The notes beneath the pieces are model-generated. The model saw only the letters and a list, made by a program, of their open reading frames with translations. It did not search any database and was not told where the DNA came from. Below, one piece after another: positions 33,332 through 42,410 of a stretch of 44,281 nucleotides of DNA. Each line of letters starts with the position of its first letter. Position 1 is the first letter of the stretch. Where the stretch lies: the NCBI GenBank assembly GCA_038205755.1, contig JBBRBN010000027.1, positions 1 to 44,281 of the forward strand, read 5' to 3'. The stretch is from JANNWF01 sp038205755. Lineage in GTDB: Bacteria; Pseudomonadota; Gammaproteobacteria; Xanthomonadales; Xanthomonadaceae. The position numbers were made by a program, and so were the translations under genes.

Positions 33332-35016
33332 GGCGCGGCCTGCGCAGGCGCGTCAAGAATCCCGGCCCGCTGCAGGAAATCGCCGAACGGCTCGACCCCG
33401 TCTGCCGCGCCGCTGTGTCGCTCACTTGCGTAGCGGGCGAGCAGTGGGCCCAGCGCGGCGAAGATCGCGTCCTCGTCGAGGTTCTCCCGATACAGGCGAT
33501 TCAACCGGCGGCCGGCGATATCGGCGCCCAGATACACGTTGTAGCGTCCTGGCGCCTTGCCGATCAGCCCGATCTCGGCCAGCCACGGGCGGGCGCATCC
33601 GTTCGGGCAGCCGGTGATGCGCACCCGGATCGCCTGCTGGCCCAACCCGTGGCTGGACAGTGCGGCGTCGAAGCGGTCAAGAAAGTCGGGCAGGTAGCGC
33701 TCCGCCTCGGCCATGGCCAGCGGACAGGTCGGCAGCGCCACGCAGGCCAGCGCCGCCAACCGTGAGGGACTGTGGCGGCGGTGGCCGTCCAGTCCGTGGC
33801 GTTCGACCAGCGCATCGATACGCGAGCGCTGGTCGGCGTCGACGCCGGCGATGATCAGGTTCTGGTTGGGCGTGATGCGGAACTCGCCGGAGTGGATCCG
33901 CGCGATCTCGTGCAGACCGCTGCGCTGGGTGGCCTGCGCCGAGTCGACAATCCGTCCGCTGTCCAGATGCACGGTCAGATGCCAGCGGCCGTCAAAGCCC
34001 TGCACCCAGCCGTGGCGATCACCGTTGTGCTCGAACGTGATGTCCCGGGCGGGCTGCAGTTCCACCCCGGCGCGGCGCTGCACCTCAGCAACAAAGGCGG
34101 CCAGTCCCATGCGGTCGATGGTGTACTTCAGCCGCGCCTGCTTGCGGTTGCTGCGGTCGCCGAAATCGCGCTGGGTGGTGACCACCGCTTCGGCGAATGC
34201 GAGCAGCTGCTGCGGCGGATGGAAGCCGACCACATCGGCCAGACGCGGGTAGGTGGCCGCATCTCCGTGCGTGGTCCCCAGCCCGCCGCCAACCGCCAGA
34301 TTGAAGCCCAGCAGCGCACCGTCTTCGATGATGGCAATGAAGCCCAGATCCTGGGCATACAGATCCACATCGTTGATCGGCGGCACCGCGATGGCAGCCT
34401 TGAACTTGCGCGGCAGATAAGTTGCGCCGTAGATCGGCTCGGACTCGTTACCGGCGACCTTTTCGCCGTCGAGCCAGATCTCGTGATAGGCGCGGCTGTG
34501 CGGCAGCAGATGCTCCGACAGTCGGACCGTCCAGTCCTGGACCTGGGCGTGGGCGCGGCTTTCGACCGGATTGCTGGCGCACAGCACGTTGCGATTGACG
34601 TCGCCGCAGGCGGCGATGGTGTCGATCAGCGCTGCATTCATGGCGGCGATGGTCGGCTTCAGATCGCGCTTGATCACGCCGTGCAGCTGAAACGCCTGGC
34701 GCGTGGTCAGACGCAGGCTGCCGTTGGCATAGCCGGTTGCCAGGGCATCCATCGCCAGCCACTGCGCGGGCGTGCAGACGCCACCCGGCAGGCGGGTGCG
34801 AATCATGAAGCTGTAGGCCGGCTCCAGCTTCTGCCGGCGCCGCTCATCGCGCAGGTCGCGGTCGTCCTGCTGGTAGCTGCCGTGCAGTTTGATCAGCTGG
34901 GTGTCGTCCTCGCGCAGGCCGCCGGTCAGCGGATCGGCAAGGCTTTCCAGCAGGGTGCCGCGCAGCAGTCGGCTGGCGGCCTTGATCCGCTCAACCTCGG
35001 ACAGGGCCGCAGTCAT
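33328..35016 (-). CDS. cysI: Sulfite reductase (NADPH) hemoprotein beta-component
   Basis: 562-residue hemoprotein reducing sulfite to sulfide with six electrons from CysJ. The two siroheme/4Fe-4S motifs are CVALPTC (Cys425, Cys431) and CPNGC (Cys470, Cys474). Substrate-binding basic residues lie in LRLTTRQAFQLHGV and in the VRITGCPNGCARP region. The length is close to the E. coli enzyme. Start is the ATG at 35016 with a GGAG 12 nt upstream; the open frame reaches further, but into the cysJ end. Between cysJ (32-bp gap) and cysH (4-bp overlap). Confidence 0.96.
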   Translation of the reverse strand: MTAALSEVERIKAASRLLRGTLLESLADPLTGGLREDDTQLIKLHGSYQQDDRDLRDERRRQKLEPAYSFMIRTRLPGGVCTPAQWLAMDALATGYANGSLRLTTRQAFQLHGVIKRDLKPTIAAMNAALIDTIAACGDVNRNVLCASNPVESRAHAQVQDWTVRLSEHLLPHSRAYHEIWLDGEKVAGNESEPIYGATYLPRKFKAAIAVPPINDVDLYAQDLGFIAIIEDGALLGFNLAVGGGLGTTHGDAATYPRLADVVGFHPPQQLLAFAEAVVTTQRDFGDRSNRKQARLKYTIDRMGLAAFVAEVQRRAGVELQPARDITFEHNGDRHGWVQGFDGRWHLTVHLDSGRIVDSAQATQRSGLHEIARIHSGEFRITPNQNLIIAGVDADQRSRIDALVERHGLDGHRRHSPSRLAALACVALPTCPLAMAEAERYLPDFLDRFDAALSSHGLGQQAIRVRITGCPNGCARPWLAEIGLIGKAPGRYNVYLGADIAGRRLNRLYRENLDEDAIFAALGPLLARYASERHSGAADGVEPFGDFLQRAGILDAPAQAAP

Positions 35017-35048
35017 GGGTGGCACTCCAGAAAGAGAGGCTGGCGCAT

Positions 35049-36833
35049 TCAGTAAACATCGCGAAGATAGCGGCGCTGATCGGTCAGTTCGGCATAGAAG
35101 GCTGCTGCGTCCTCGGACGACTTGCTGCCGTGCTCGACCGCAACGGCCAGCAGCGCGGCATGCACATCCGGCGCCATCGCGGTCGCGTCGCCGCAGACGA
35201 AGACGGTTGCACCGCCTTCGATCCAGGCCCACAGATCGCGGCCGGCATCCTGTATCGCGTGCTGGACATAGCGCTTGCCGGCCTGATCACGCGAGAACGC
35301 CAGGTCGATTCGATGCAGTCCGCCGCGCTTGCGCGCGTCCTGCCACTCAAGCTGGTACAGAAAGCTGCTGCGCGCCTGCCGCTCACCGAAGATCAGCCAG
35401 TTGCGACCGCTGGCGCCGCTGGCGACGCGCTCTTGCAGAAAGCCACGATAGGGGGCGACGCCAGTGCCGGCGCCGATCATGATGATGTCGCGGCTGGCGT
35501 CGGTGGGCAGCCGGAAGCGCTGATTGGGCTCGATGAAGATGCGCAGGCGCTCGCCCTCGGCGGCGTCGGCAAGGTGGCTGGACGCGGCGCCTACGTGGGC
35601 AGCGCCGTCGAAGTCGTAGGCCACCCGCGCCACCGTCAGATGGGCCTCCTCGCCGACCAGCGCGGCGCTTGAGGCAATCGAGTACAGGCGCGGCGCGAGC
35701 GGTCGCAGCGTCGCCACCAGGGCGGTCGCCGTCCACGGCGCCGGGTGCCGGCGCAGCAGATCCAGCGGCTGGTAGTCGCGCAGCAGGCGCGCGGCATCGG
35801 TCTCGACAGCCGCCTGCAGATCGCGGTCACCGCTGCGCTGCGCGTGCGCCAGCAAGAGCGGCCGACTGAGTCGGGTCAGCTCGCGATCTTCAGTGAGCCA
35901 GGTGGCCAGCGGCAGGCTGCGGCCGTCGTGCTCGACCACCGCGTCAGCCTGCAGTCCGCTGGCCGCGAGCACCGCCGCGACCAGCGGTGCCGGATTGCGT
36001 GGCCATACGCCGAGCGCGTCACCGGGCGCGTAGCTGAGGCCGGAGCCGGCCAGCGATATCTCCAGATGGCGAACATCCTTGTCGGCATCGCGCGCGGTGA
36101 TGCGCTGGTTCTGCAGCAGCTCGGCGGCGAACGGCCGTTCCCGGCTCCACGCGGTGATGCTGGGACGCAAGGCGGTGACGGTGGCGCTGGGTACCGCATC
36201 GGTCAGCTCGCGAAGCCGGCCCAGCGTCGCGTCGATCCACGGTGTGGCGACCGGATCGATGTCCAGGTCGGCGTCGGCGCGCTCCGCCAGGCGCTGTGCG
36301 CCGAGCTCGGTCAGCCGCGCATCCAGCGCTCGGCCGGTGGCGCAGAACTGCGGGTAGCTGGAATCACCGAGCGCGAGCACCGAGTAGCGCAGCGCCGGCA
36401 GGGCCGGGGCCCGACGGCTGCCCAGAAACTCCATGAAGCCCAGCGCGTCCTCCGGCGCATCGCCGTCGCCTTGGGTGCTGATGACAACCAGCAGCAGGCG
36501 CTCGCCGGCCAGCTCCTGGCGCGGGTAGTCGCCGGTTGCCAGCACCCGGACGTTGAGGCCGGCGTCGCTGGCGCGCTGACCAATCCGTTCGGCCAGGCGT
36601 CGCGCATTGCCGGTCTGTGAGCCGTACAGCACGGTCAGACGCAGGCCGGCGGGGCGGCTGGCGGCGGCGGCAGCCGGGGCGCTGCGGCCGCTCGCAATCC
36701 CGGCCATGTAGCCCGACAGCCACTGCAGCGCGGCGGCGTCGAGGCCGGCTACCAGTTGATCCAGCAGCTGCGGGCGCCCGCCGTCAAGCAGGTCGGGATG
36801 CAGGCTGGTGCGGAGCGCGGTGGATGGCGGCAT
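35049..36833 (-). CDS. cysJ: Sulfite reductase (NADPH) flavoprotein alpha-component
   Basis: 594-residue diflavin reductase: flavodoxin-like FMN domain (about 60-200, LTVLYGSQTGNARRLAERIG), FAD domain (PRLYSIASS is the RxYS FAD motif) and NADPH domain (IGAGTGVAPYRGFLQER; VFVCGDATAMAPDV; ending RRYLRDVY). It passes electrons from NADPH to CysI. Start is the ATG at 36833, with GGAGCTCC before it; the frame is open to 36941. First gene of cysJIH, divergent from dsbC across 204 bp; TTGACG in that gap (near 36940) could be a -35. Confidence 0.95.
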   Translation of the reverse strand: MPPSTALRTSLHPDLLDGGRPQLLDQLVAGLDAAALQWLSGYMAGIASGRSAPAAAAASRPAGLRLTVLYGSQTGNARRLAERIGQRASDAGLNVRVLATGDYPRQELAGERLLLVVISTQGDGDAPEDALGFMEFLGSRRAPALPALRYSVLALGDSSYPQFCATGRALDARLTELGAQRLAERADADLDIDPVATPWIDATLGRLRELTDAVPSATVTALRPSITAWSRERPFAAELLQNQRITARDADKDVRHLEISLAGSGLSYAPGDALGVWPRNPAPLVAAVLAASGLQADAVVEHDGRSLPLATWLTEDRELTRLSRPLLLAHAQRSGDRDLQAAVETDAARLLRDYQPLDLLRRHPAPWTATALVATLRPLAPRLYSIASSAALVGEEAHLTVARVAYDFDGAAHVGAASSHLADAAEGERLRIFIEPNQRFRLPTDASRDIIMIGAGTGVAPYRGFLQERVASGASGRNWLIFGERQARSSFLYQLEWQDARKRGGLHRIDLAFSRDQAGKRYVQHAIQDAGRDLWAWIEGGATVFVCGDATAMAPDVHAALLAVAVEHGSKSSEDAAAFYAELTDQRRYLRDVY

Positions 36834-37037
36834 GCGGGGAGCTCCAAGGATGCGAGCATGCTCGGCCGCCAGCGCGATGGCGTGAAAGGAGCATCGGCGA
36901 TGGCCATATTCCGTGGCAGCATGGTGCGCGCCCGCCGTCAACGCGATTGCCGGGCGTGCGGAACCTTTGCGACACTTGCGGGTCCGAGCCTCGCCTCGCC
37001 TCAGTCGACGCGCTGCCCCTCAATGTCAGGACATCCG

Positions 37038-37763
37038 ATGATCCGCACGCTGCTCGCTGCCTCGCTCGCCGCCTTCGCTGCCTGCGCCCACGCCGATGAA
37101 GACGCCCGCGTTCGCGCGGCCATCGCCTCACTGGTGCCTACGGCCACCATCGACAGTATCGCCGAGTCCAAACTGCCAGGGTTTTACGAGGTGGTGCTGT
37201 CGGGACACATCGTCTATGTCAGCGGCGACGGAAAATATCTGCTGCAGGGCAGCCTGTACGACGTCGAAACCCGTTCCGATCTGACCGAGTCCAGCCGTTC
37301 CCAGCTGCGACGGCAGGTGCTGAAGGAGATCAAGCCGGAAATGACGATCGAATTCGGTCCGCCCAAGGCCAAGCACGTGGTCAAGGTGTTCACCGATATC
37401 GACTGCGGCTACTGCCAGCGCATGCACGCGCAGATGCCCGAGTACAACGCGCTGGGCATCAGCATCCAGTATCTGTTCTTTCCGCGCGCCGGTGCCGGCT
37501 CGCAATCCTGGGAGAAGTCTGTGTCGGTCTGGTGTTCGGATGATCGCCAGCAGGCGCTTACCGATGCCAAGGCCGGCAAGGCGATTGATCGCAAGGAGTG
37601 CAGCAACCCGATTGAATCCGACTACGCCATGGGCAACCGGATCGGCGTGACCGGCACTCCGATGGTGTTTGCGCCGGACGGCACCCAGCTCGGCGGTTAC
37701 CTGCCGCCCGACCAGTTGCTGCTGCGGTTGGACCAGCTGGCCGCCCAGGCTGCCGCCAAATAG
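37038..37763 (+). CDS. dsbC: Thiol:disulfide interchange protein DsbC
   Basis: 241-residue periplasmic disulfide isomerase. Signal peptide about 1-19 (IRTLLAASLAAFAACAHA), an N-terminal dimerisation domain (about 20-80, with GFYEVVLSGHIVYVSGDGKYLLQG), and a thioredoxin-fold domain with active site CGYC (Cys123-Cys126) and cis-Pro loop TGTPMVF. A second cysteine pair (WCSDD and KECSN) matches the structural disulfide of E. coli DsbC. In many gammaproteobacteria dsbC follows xerD directly; here the cysGBHIJ block lies between. Confidence 0.95.
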   Translation: MIRTLLAASLAAFAACAHADEDARVRAAIASLVPTATIDSIAESKLPGFYEVVLSGHIVYVSGDGKYLLQGSLYDVETRSDLTESSRSQLRRQVLKEIKPEMTIEFGPPKAKHVVKVFTDIDCGYCQRMHAQMPEYNALGISIQYLFFPRAGAGSQSWEKSVSVWCSDDRQQALTDAKAGKAIDRKECSNPIESDYAMGNRIGVTGTPMVFAPDGTQLGGYLPPDQLLLRLDQLAAQAAAK

Positions 37764-37776
37764 AGATAGGGCAGCG

Positions 37777-37814
37777 GCCTCCACTGCTGCGTGGATCGAC
37801 GCAGTCGCGGAGGC
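37777..37814 (+). terminator. Hairpin downstream of dsbC
   Basis: GCCTCC (37777-37782) pairs with GGAGGC (37809-37814), and CTGCGT (37787-37792) with ACGCAG (37799-37804), a two-part stem 14 bp after the dsbC stop. No T-run. A 12-bp perfect palindrome, GGCCGCGCGGCC, follows at 37825-37836 in the purL leader. Confidence 0.4.
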
Positions 37815-37878
37815 AGCGGAGCATGGCCGCGCGGCCGCTTCCGCTATCCTATGCGGCCCGCCGTCTGCGATACCCCGG

Positions 37879-40800
37879 ATGATTGTTTTCGAGGGCCGTG
37901 AGGCTCTGTCAGGCTTTCGTCGGCGCCGCCTCCTGCGGGAGCTGCTGCCGACCGCCGCTCCGTCGGCCCGACTGGACGCCGACTTTGTCTACTTCGTCGA
38001 TGCCCCAGCGCTGTCGGCGGAGCAAGCAGCGCAGCTTGGGCGCGTGCTGCAGGCAATGCCGGCCAGCCCACAAACCGCCGCTGGCAGCGCCTTCGTGCTG
38101 CCGCGCATCGGAACTCTGTCACCGTGGGCAAGCAAGGCGAGCGAGATTCTGGTCGGCTGCGGGCTGCCGGTGCGGAGGGTGGAGCGCGGCATCCGCTACC
38201 GCCTGGACGCGACCATCAGTCCTGCCAGCCCGGCGGTCCGGCGCACCCTGCACGACCCGATGACGCAGAGCCTGGTGCTCGGTCTGGATCAGGCCTCGGC
38301 CCTGTTTGAGCAGTCGTCGCCGGCGCCGCTTGAGCGGGTCGCGCTGGATCAGCTGCCGGCGGCCAACCAGCGCCTCGGGCTGGCGCTTTCAGATGACGAG
38401 ATCGGCTACCTGCAGTCCTGCTACCGCGAGTTGGGTCGCCAGCCCAGCGACGCCGAGCTGGTGATGTTTGCGCAGGCCAACTCCGAGCACTGTCGGCACA
38501 AGATCTTCAATGCCAGTTACACGGTCGACGGCGAGGCCATGCCGCTGTCGCTGTTCGGGATGATCCGCAATACCGAAAAGCTCTCCCCGCAGCTCACTCT
38601 GAGCGCGTACAAGGACAATGCGGCGGTGGTCGAAGGCTTTCCCTGCCGGCTGTTCGCGGCGATGGCAGATGGCGTCTACAGGCACGCTGAACAAGCGGCA
38701 TCGGCGTTCGCCATCAAGGTCGAAACGCACAATCATCCGACCGCGATTTCGCCCTTTCCCGGGGCCGCCACCGGCGCCGGCGGCGAGATTCGCGACGAGG
38801 GCGCGACCGGCCGCGGCGGCAAACCGAAGGCCGGTCTCAGCGGGTTTTCGGTCGGCCATCTGCGCCTGCCGGACCAGCTGCGGCCCTGGGAGACGGTCCG
38901 TCCGCTCAACCCGCGAATGGCGTCGGCGCTTGAGATAATGACCGACGGCCCGCTGGGCGCTGCGGCCTTCAACAACGAGTTTGGCCGGCCGGCGCTGTGC
39001 GGCTATTTCCGCAGCTTTGAACTTGAGACGGGCGAACCTGGCCTGCGCTGGGGTTACGACAAGCCGATCATGCTGGCTGGCGGTCTTGGTCGCCTCGACC
39101 CGGAACAGGTCGAGAAGCGACGACTGGCGCCGGGCGATGTGGTCGTGGTGCTGGGCGGGCCGGCCATGCTGATTGGCCTGGGTGGTGGCGCCGCGTCTTC
39201 GCTGGCCTCGGGGCAAAGCGCCGAGGCGCTCGACTTCGCCTCCGTGCAGCGCGACAACCCGGAAATGCAGCGTCGCTGCCAGGAAGTCATTGATCGCTGC
39301 TGGCAGCGCGGCGAGGACAACCCGATCCTGGCCGTGCACGACGTCGGCGCCGGCGGGCTCTCCAACGCCATTCCTGAACTGCTGCACGATGCCGGGCGCG
39401 GCGGTCGCATCGCGCTCGACCGCATCCCCTGCGCGGATTCGGGCATGAGTCCGATGCAGATCTGGTGTAACGAGGCGCAGGAGCGCTACGTGCTCGGCAT
39501 ACGAGCCGATGCGGTTGAGGCATTCGCGGCGCTGTGCGAGCGCGAGCGCTGTCCCTTCGCGGTGGTCGGCGAGGTCACCGGGGAAGCGCGTCTGCTGCTG
39601 ATTGGCGCTGGCGCCGATGAGCGGGAGGCTGCCATCGATCTACCGATGGCGGTGTTGTTCGGCAATACGCCCAGGCTGCATCGGGATTGTGAGCGACCGG
39701 CCACCGCCGCCTGGCCACGCATCGATCACGAGCGACTTGACGAGGGCCGGGGCCTGCTGGACCTGCGAGCGGCGGGCCTGATGGTGCTCTCGCATCCGAG
39801 CGTCGCGGCCAAGAATTTCCTGGTCACTATTGGCGATCGGTCAGTCGGTGGACTGTGTGCGCGCGATCAGATGGTCGGACGCTGGCAGCTGCCGGTGGCC
39901 GACTGCGCGGTGACCTTGGCTGATTTCCAGGGCGTTGCCGGCGAGGCGATGGCGATCGGCGAGCGCACGCCGCTGGCGCTGCTGGACGCGGCGGCCAGCG
40001 CGCGGATGGCGGTGGGCGAGGCGCTGACCAATCTGGCTGCGGCGCCGGTGGCATCGCTGCGTGAAGTCAAGCTGTCGGCCAACTGGATGGCGGCGGCGGG
40101 TCATCCCGGCGAGGACGCCCGACTGTTCGATGCGGTTCGTGCAATTGGCATGCAGCTTTGCCCGGCGCTGGGAATCGGTATCCCGGTGGGCAAGGATTCC
40201 CTGTCGATGCAGGCGCAGTGGTCGACGCCGGACGGCGTCCAGAAGACCGTGTCGCCGGTTTCGCTGACGGTGTCGGCGTTTGCCCGCGTGGCTGATGTCG
40301 GCGCCGTACTCACGCCGGTGCTGGTCCGGGATGTGGAAAGCGAGCTGTGGCTGATCGGCCTGGGCGCCGGCAAGCAGCGGCTCGGCGGTTCCATCCTGTC
40401 CCAGTGTCTGGGCGAGTTTGGCGGGCTGCCGCCGGACCTGGACGACCCGCAGCGAATGGCCGCGTTTTTCGAGCTGATCCAGACCGCGCGCCGCAATGGG
40501 CTGCTTCTGGCGTACCACGACCGCAGCGACGGCGGCGCGTTTGCCACCGTTTGCGAGATGGCCTTTGCCAGCCATCTTGGTATCGACCTGTCGCTTGATG
40601 GCTGGGGCGAAAGCAACGTCGGCTGTCTGTTCAACGAAGAGCTGGGCGCAGTGATCCAGATTGCGACCGAGAACCGGGCGACGTTCGCCGACCTGCTGGA
40701 TCGTCTGGGCCTGATCCGCTGTGCGCAGCGCATCGGAAAGCCGGTCGACAAGCCGCGCATCCGCGTTTCACGCAACGGCGCGACCCAGGCCGAATGGAGC

Positions 40801-41745
40801 TGGCAGGAGGCGTTTTCCTCATGGTGGAGCGTCAGTCACGCCATCCAGCGCCTGCGTGACAACCCCGACTGTGCCGATAGCGAGCGCGAGCTGCGCAGCG
40901 ACTATGCCAACCCGGGACTGCAGGCGGTCACCACGTTCGACCTCACTGCGGCCAGCGCAGCGGCGTCCATTGGTCGCGGCGTGCGTCCGCGGGTGGCGGT
41001 GCTGCGCGAGCAGGGCGTCAATGGCCAGGTCGAAATGGCGGCGGCGTTTGATCGCGCCGGTTTCGACGCCGTGGACGTCCATATGAGCGACCTGCTGGCT
41101 GGATCGAACGTGCTCGACGGCGTCGTCGGGCTGGCCGCCTGCGGCGGGTTTTCCTACGGCGATGTGCTCGGTGCGGGTCGCGGCTGGGCTGTTTCGATTC
41201 TTGAACACCCCCGCTTGCGCGACGCCTTCAGCGCCTTCTTTGCCAATCCGGACCGTTTTACCCTTGGCGCCTGCAACGGCTGCCAGATGCTGTCTCAGCT
41301 GAAGGCGCTGATTCCCGGCGCCGGCCATTGGCCGCAGTTTGTCCGCAACCGCAGCGAGCAGTACGAGGCGCGGCTGGTCGAGGTCCAGGTGCTGGAGTCA
41401 CCGTCGCTGTTCTTCCGCGGCATGACGGGGTCGCGATTGCCGGTGGTCGTGGCCCACGGCGAGGGACGGGTCGTGTTCGAAAGCGACGCCGACCGCGCAG
41501 CGGCGCACGTTGCCCTGCGGTTCGTCGATGCCGACGGCGTTGCCACCGAGCGCTATCCGCTCAATCCCAACGGATCGCCTGCGGGCGTAACCGGTCTGAC
41601 CAGTGCCGATGGTCGTGCGACCCTGCTGATGCCGCATCCGGAGCGGGTGTTTCGCAGCCTGCAGCTGAGCTGGCGGCCCCCCAGCTGGGGTGAGGATTCA
41701 CCTTGGCTGCGTATGTTCCGTAACGCACGGGAGTGGTGTGCATGA
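37879..41745 (+). CDS. purL: Phosphoribosylformylglycinamidine synthase
   Basis: 1288-residue large-type FGAM synthase (ATP, glutamine and FGAR to FGAM) in purine synthesis. N-terminal PurS-like domain (about 1-140), linker, two AIR-synthase-like halves with VETHNHPTAISPFPGAATG and AVHDVGAGGLSNAIPEL, and a C-terminal glutamine amidotransferase (about 1035-1288) with nucleophile Cys in TLGACNGCQML and the His/Glu pair in LMPHPERVFR. Start is the ATG at 37879 (MIVFEGREALSGFR). Its TGA overlaps the next gene's ATG. Confidence 0.97.
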   Translation: MIVFEGREALSGFRRRRLLRELLPTAAPSARLDADFVYFVDAPALSAEQAAQLGRVLQAMPASPQTAAGSAFVLPRIGTLSPWASKASEILVGCGLPVRRVERGIRYRLDATISPASPAVRRTLHDPMTQSLVLGLDQASALFEQSSPAPLERVALDQLPAANQRLGLALSDDEIGYLQSCYRELGRQPSDAELVMFAQANSEHCRHKIFNASYTVDGEAMPLSLFGMIRNTEKLSPQLTLSAYKDNAAVVEGFPCRLFAAMADGVYRHAEQAASAFAIKVETHNHPTAISPFPGAATGAGGEIRDEGATGRGGKPKAGLSGFSVGHLRLPDQLRPWETVRPLNPRMASALEIMTDGPLGAAAFNNEFGRPALCGYFRSFELETGEPGLRWGYDKPIMLAGGLGRLDPEQVEKRRLAPGDVVVVLGGPAMLIGLGGGAASSLASGQSAEALDFASVQRDNPEMQRRCQEVIDRCWQRGEDNPILAVHDVGAGGLSNAIPELLHDAGRGGRIALDRIPCADSGMSPMQIWCNEAQERYVLGIRADAVEAFAALCERERCPFAVVGEVTGEARLLLIGAGADEREAAIDLPMAVLFGNTPRLHRDCERPATAAWPRIDHERLDEGRGLLDLRAAGLMVLSHPSVAAKNFLVTIGDRSVGGLCARDQMVGRWQLPVADCAVTLADFQGVAGEAMAIGERTPLALLDAAASARMAVGEALTNLAAAPVASLREVKLSANWMAAAGHPGEDARLFDAVRAIGMQLCPALGIGIPVGKDSLSMQAQWSTPDGVQKTVSPVSLTVSAFARVADVGAVLTPVLVRDVESELWLIGLGAGKQRLGGSILSQCLGEFGGLPPDLDDPQRMAAFFELIQTARRNGLLLAYHDRSDGGAFATVCEMAFASHLGIDLSLDGWGESNVGCLFNEELGAVIQIATENRATFADLLDRLGLIRCAQRIGKPVDKPRIRVSRNGATQAEWSWQEAFSSWWSVSHAIQRLRDNPDCADSERELRSDYANPGLQAVTTFDLTAASAAASIGRGVRPRVAVLREQGVNGQVEMAAAFDRAGFDAVDVHMSDLLAGSNVLDGVVGLAACGGFSYGDVLGAGRGWAVSILEHPRLRDAFSAFFANPDRFTLGACNGCQMLSQLKALIPGAGHWPQFVRNRSEQYEARLVEVQVLESPSLFFRGMTGSRLPVVVAHGEGRVVFESDADRAAAHVALRFVDADGVATERYPLNPNGSPAGVTGLTSADGRATLLMPHPERVFRSLQLSWRPPSWGEDSPWLRMFRNAREWCA

Positions 41746-42410
41746 GCCTTTCGCCGCTGCGCCAGTTTGTCCTGGCCGCAATTCTCTGGTTGCCGATGGC
41801 GTTCTTTCTGTGGTTCCTGCTCGCCAGTCCGGTGGTTTGGCCGGTGGCCCGGTTGGCAGACCTGCTGGTGCCGCAGCTGCTGCCCCATGCGATCGCCTCG
41901 GTGGAGCTGCAGGGCTCGCTGCTGGAGGTCGAAACCCGCCTGCTGACGGAAGCCGGTCCAGGTGGCCAGCAGGGTCTGCTGATTCTTGATGTCCGGCCCT
42001 TGATCTACGCCTGGTGTCTGCCGCTGTTTTTCGGCCTGGTGATGGCAACTCCGCTCGACGCTCGCCGCCGCCTTCTGCAGCTCTGCATCGGCATGCCCGT
42101 GCTGTGGCTGATCGTGACTTGGGGAGCGATTTTCGACATCTTCAAGCTGTTGGCGTTCGATGCCGGTCCGCTCGGCGCGGCAGCCATCTCGTCGGCCGGT
42201 TTTTCGGTGGATTTTGTCGCCTTGGGCTATCAGTTCGGCTACCTGATTCTGCCGGCGGTGACGCCGGTAGCGCTGTGGGTGCTGATGAACCGACAGTTCC
42301 TTGAGGACCTGGTTGGTTGGTCCGGGGAACCGCCCGACCCCGGTAGCGGTCCAACCCCTTCCGGGCCGCCCGGTGCACCTGCCTCCACCGAGCCGTCTGA
42401 ACCCCGATGA
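41742..42410 (+). CDS. Putative exosortase-H-associated membrane protein
   Basis: 222-residue membrane protein with about four hydrophobic helices (near 9-30, 87-108, 108-130, 160-180) and a Pro/Gly/Ser-rich C-terminal tail (about 195-222). The pattern (PLIYAWCLPLFFGLVMATP, WGAIFDIFKLLAFDAGP, GYQFGYLILPAVTPVALW) matches what I remember of the family named exosortase H-associated membrane protein; I cannot check it. No exosortase or PEP-CTERM-like substrate is in the window. It overlaps both neighbours by ATGA (41742-41745 and 42407-42410), so it is translated with purL and gspE. Confidence 0.6.
   Translation: MSLSPLRQFVLAAILWLPMAFFLWFLLASPVVWPVARLADLLVPQLLPHAIASVELQGSLLEVETRLLTEAGPGGQQGLLILDVRPLIYAWCLPLFFGLVMATPLDARRRLLQLCIGMPVLWLIVTWGAIFDIFKLLAFDAGPLGAAAISSAGFSVDFVALGYQFGYLILPAVTPVALWVLMNRQFLEDLVGWSGEPPDPGSGPTPSGPPGAPASTEPSEPR

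Noticed and set aside
33772..35055. A 427-codon plus-strand frame
   Set aside because: It is the antisense shadow of cysI.
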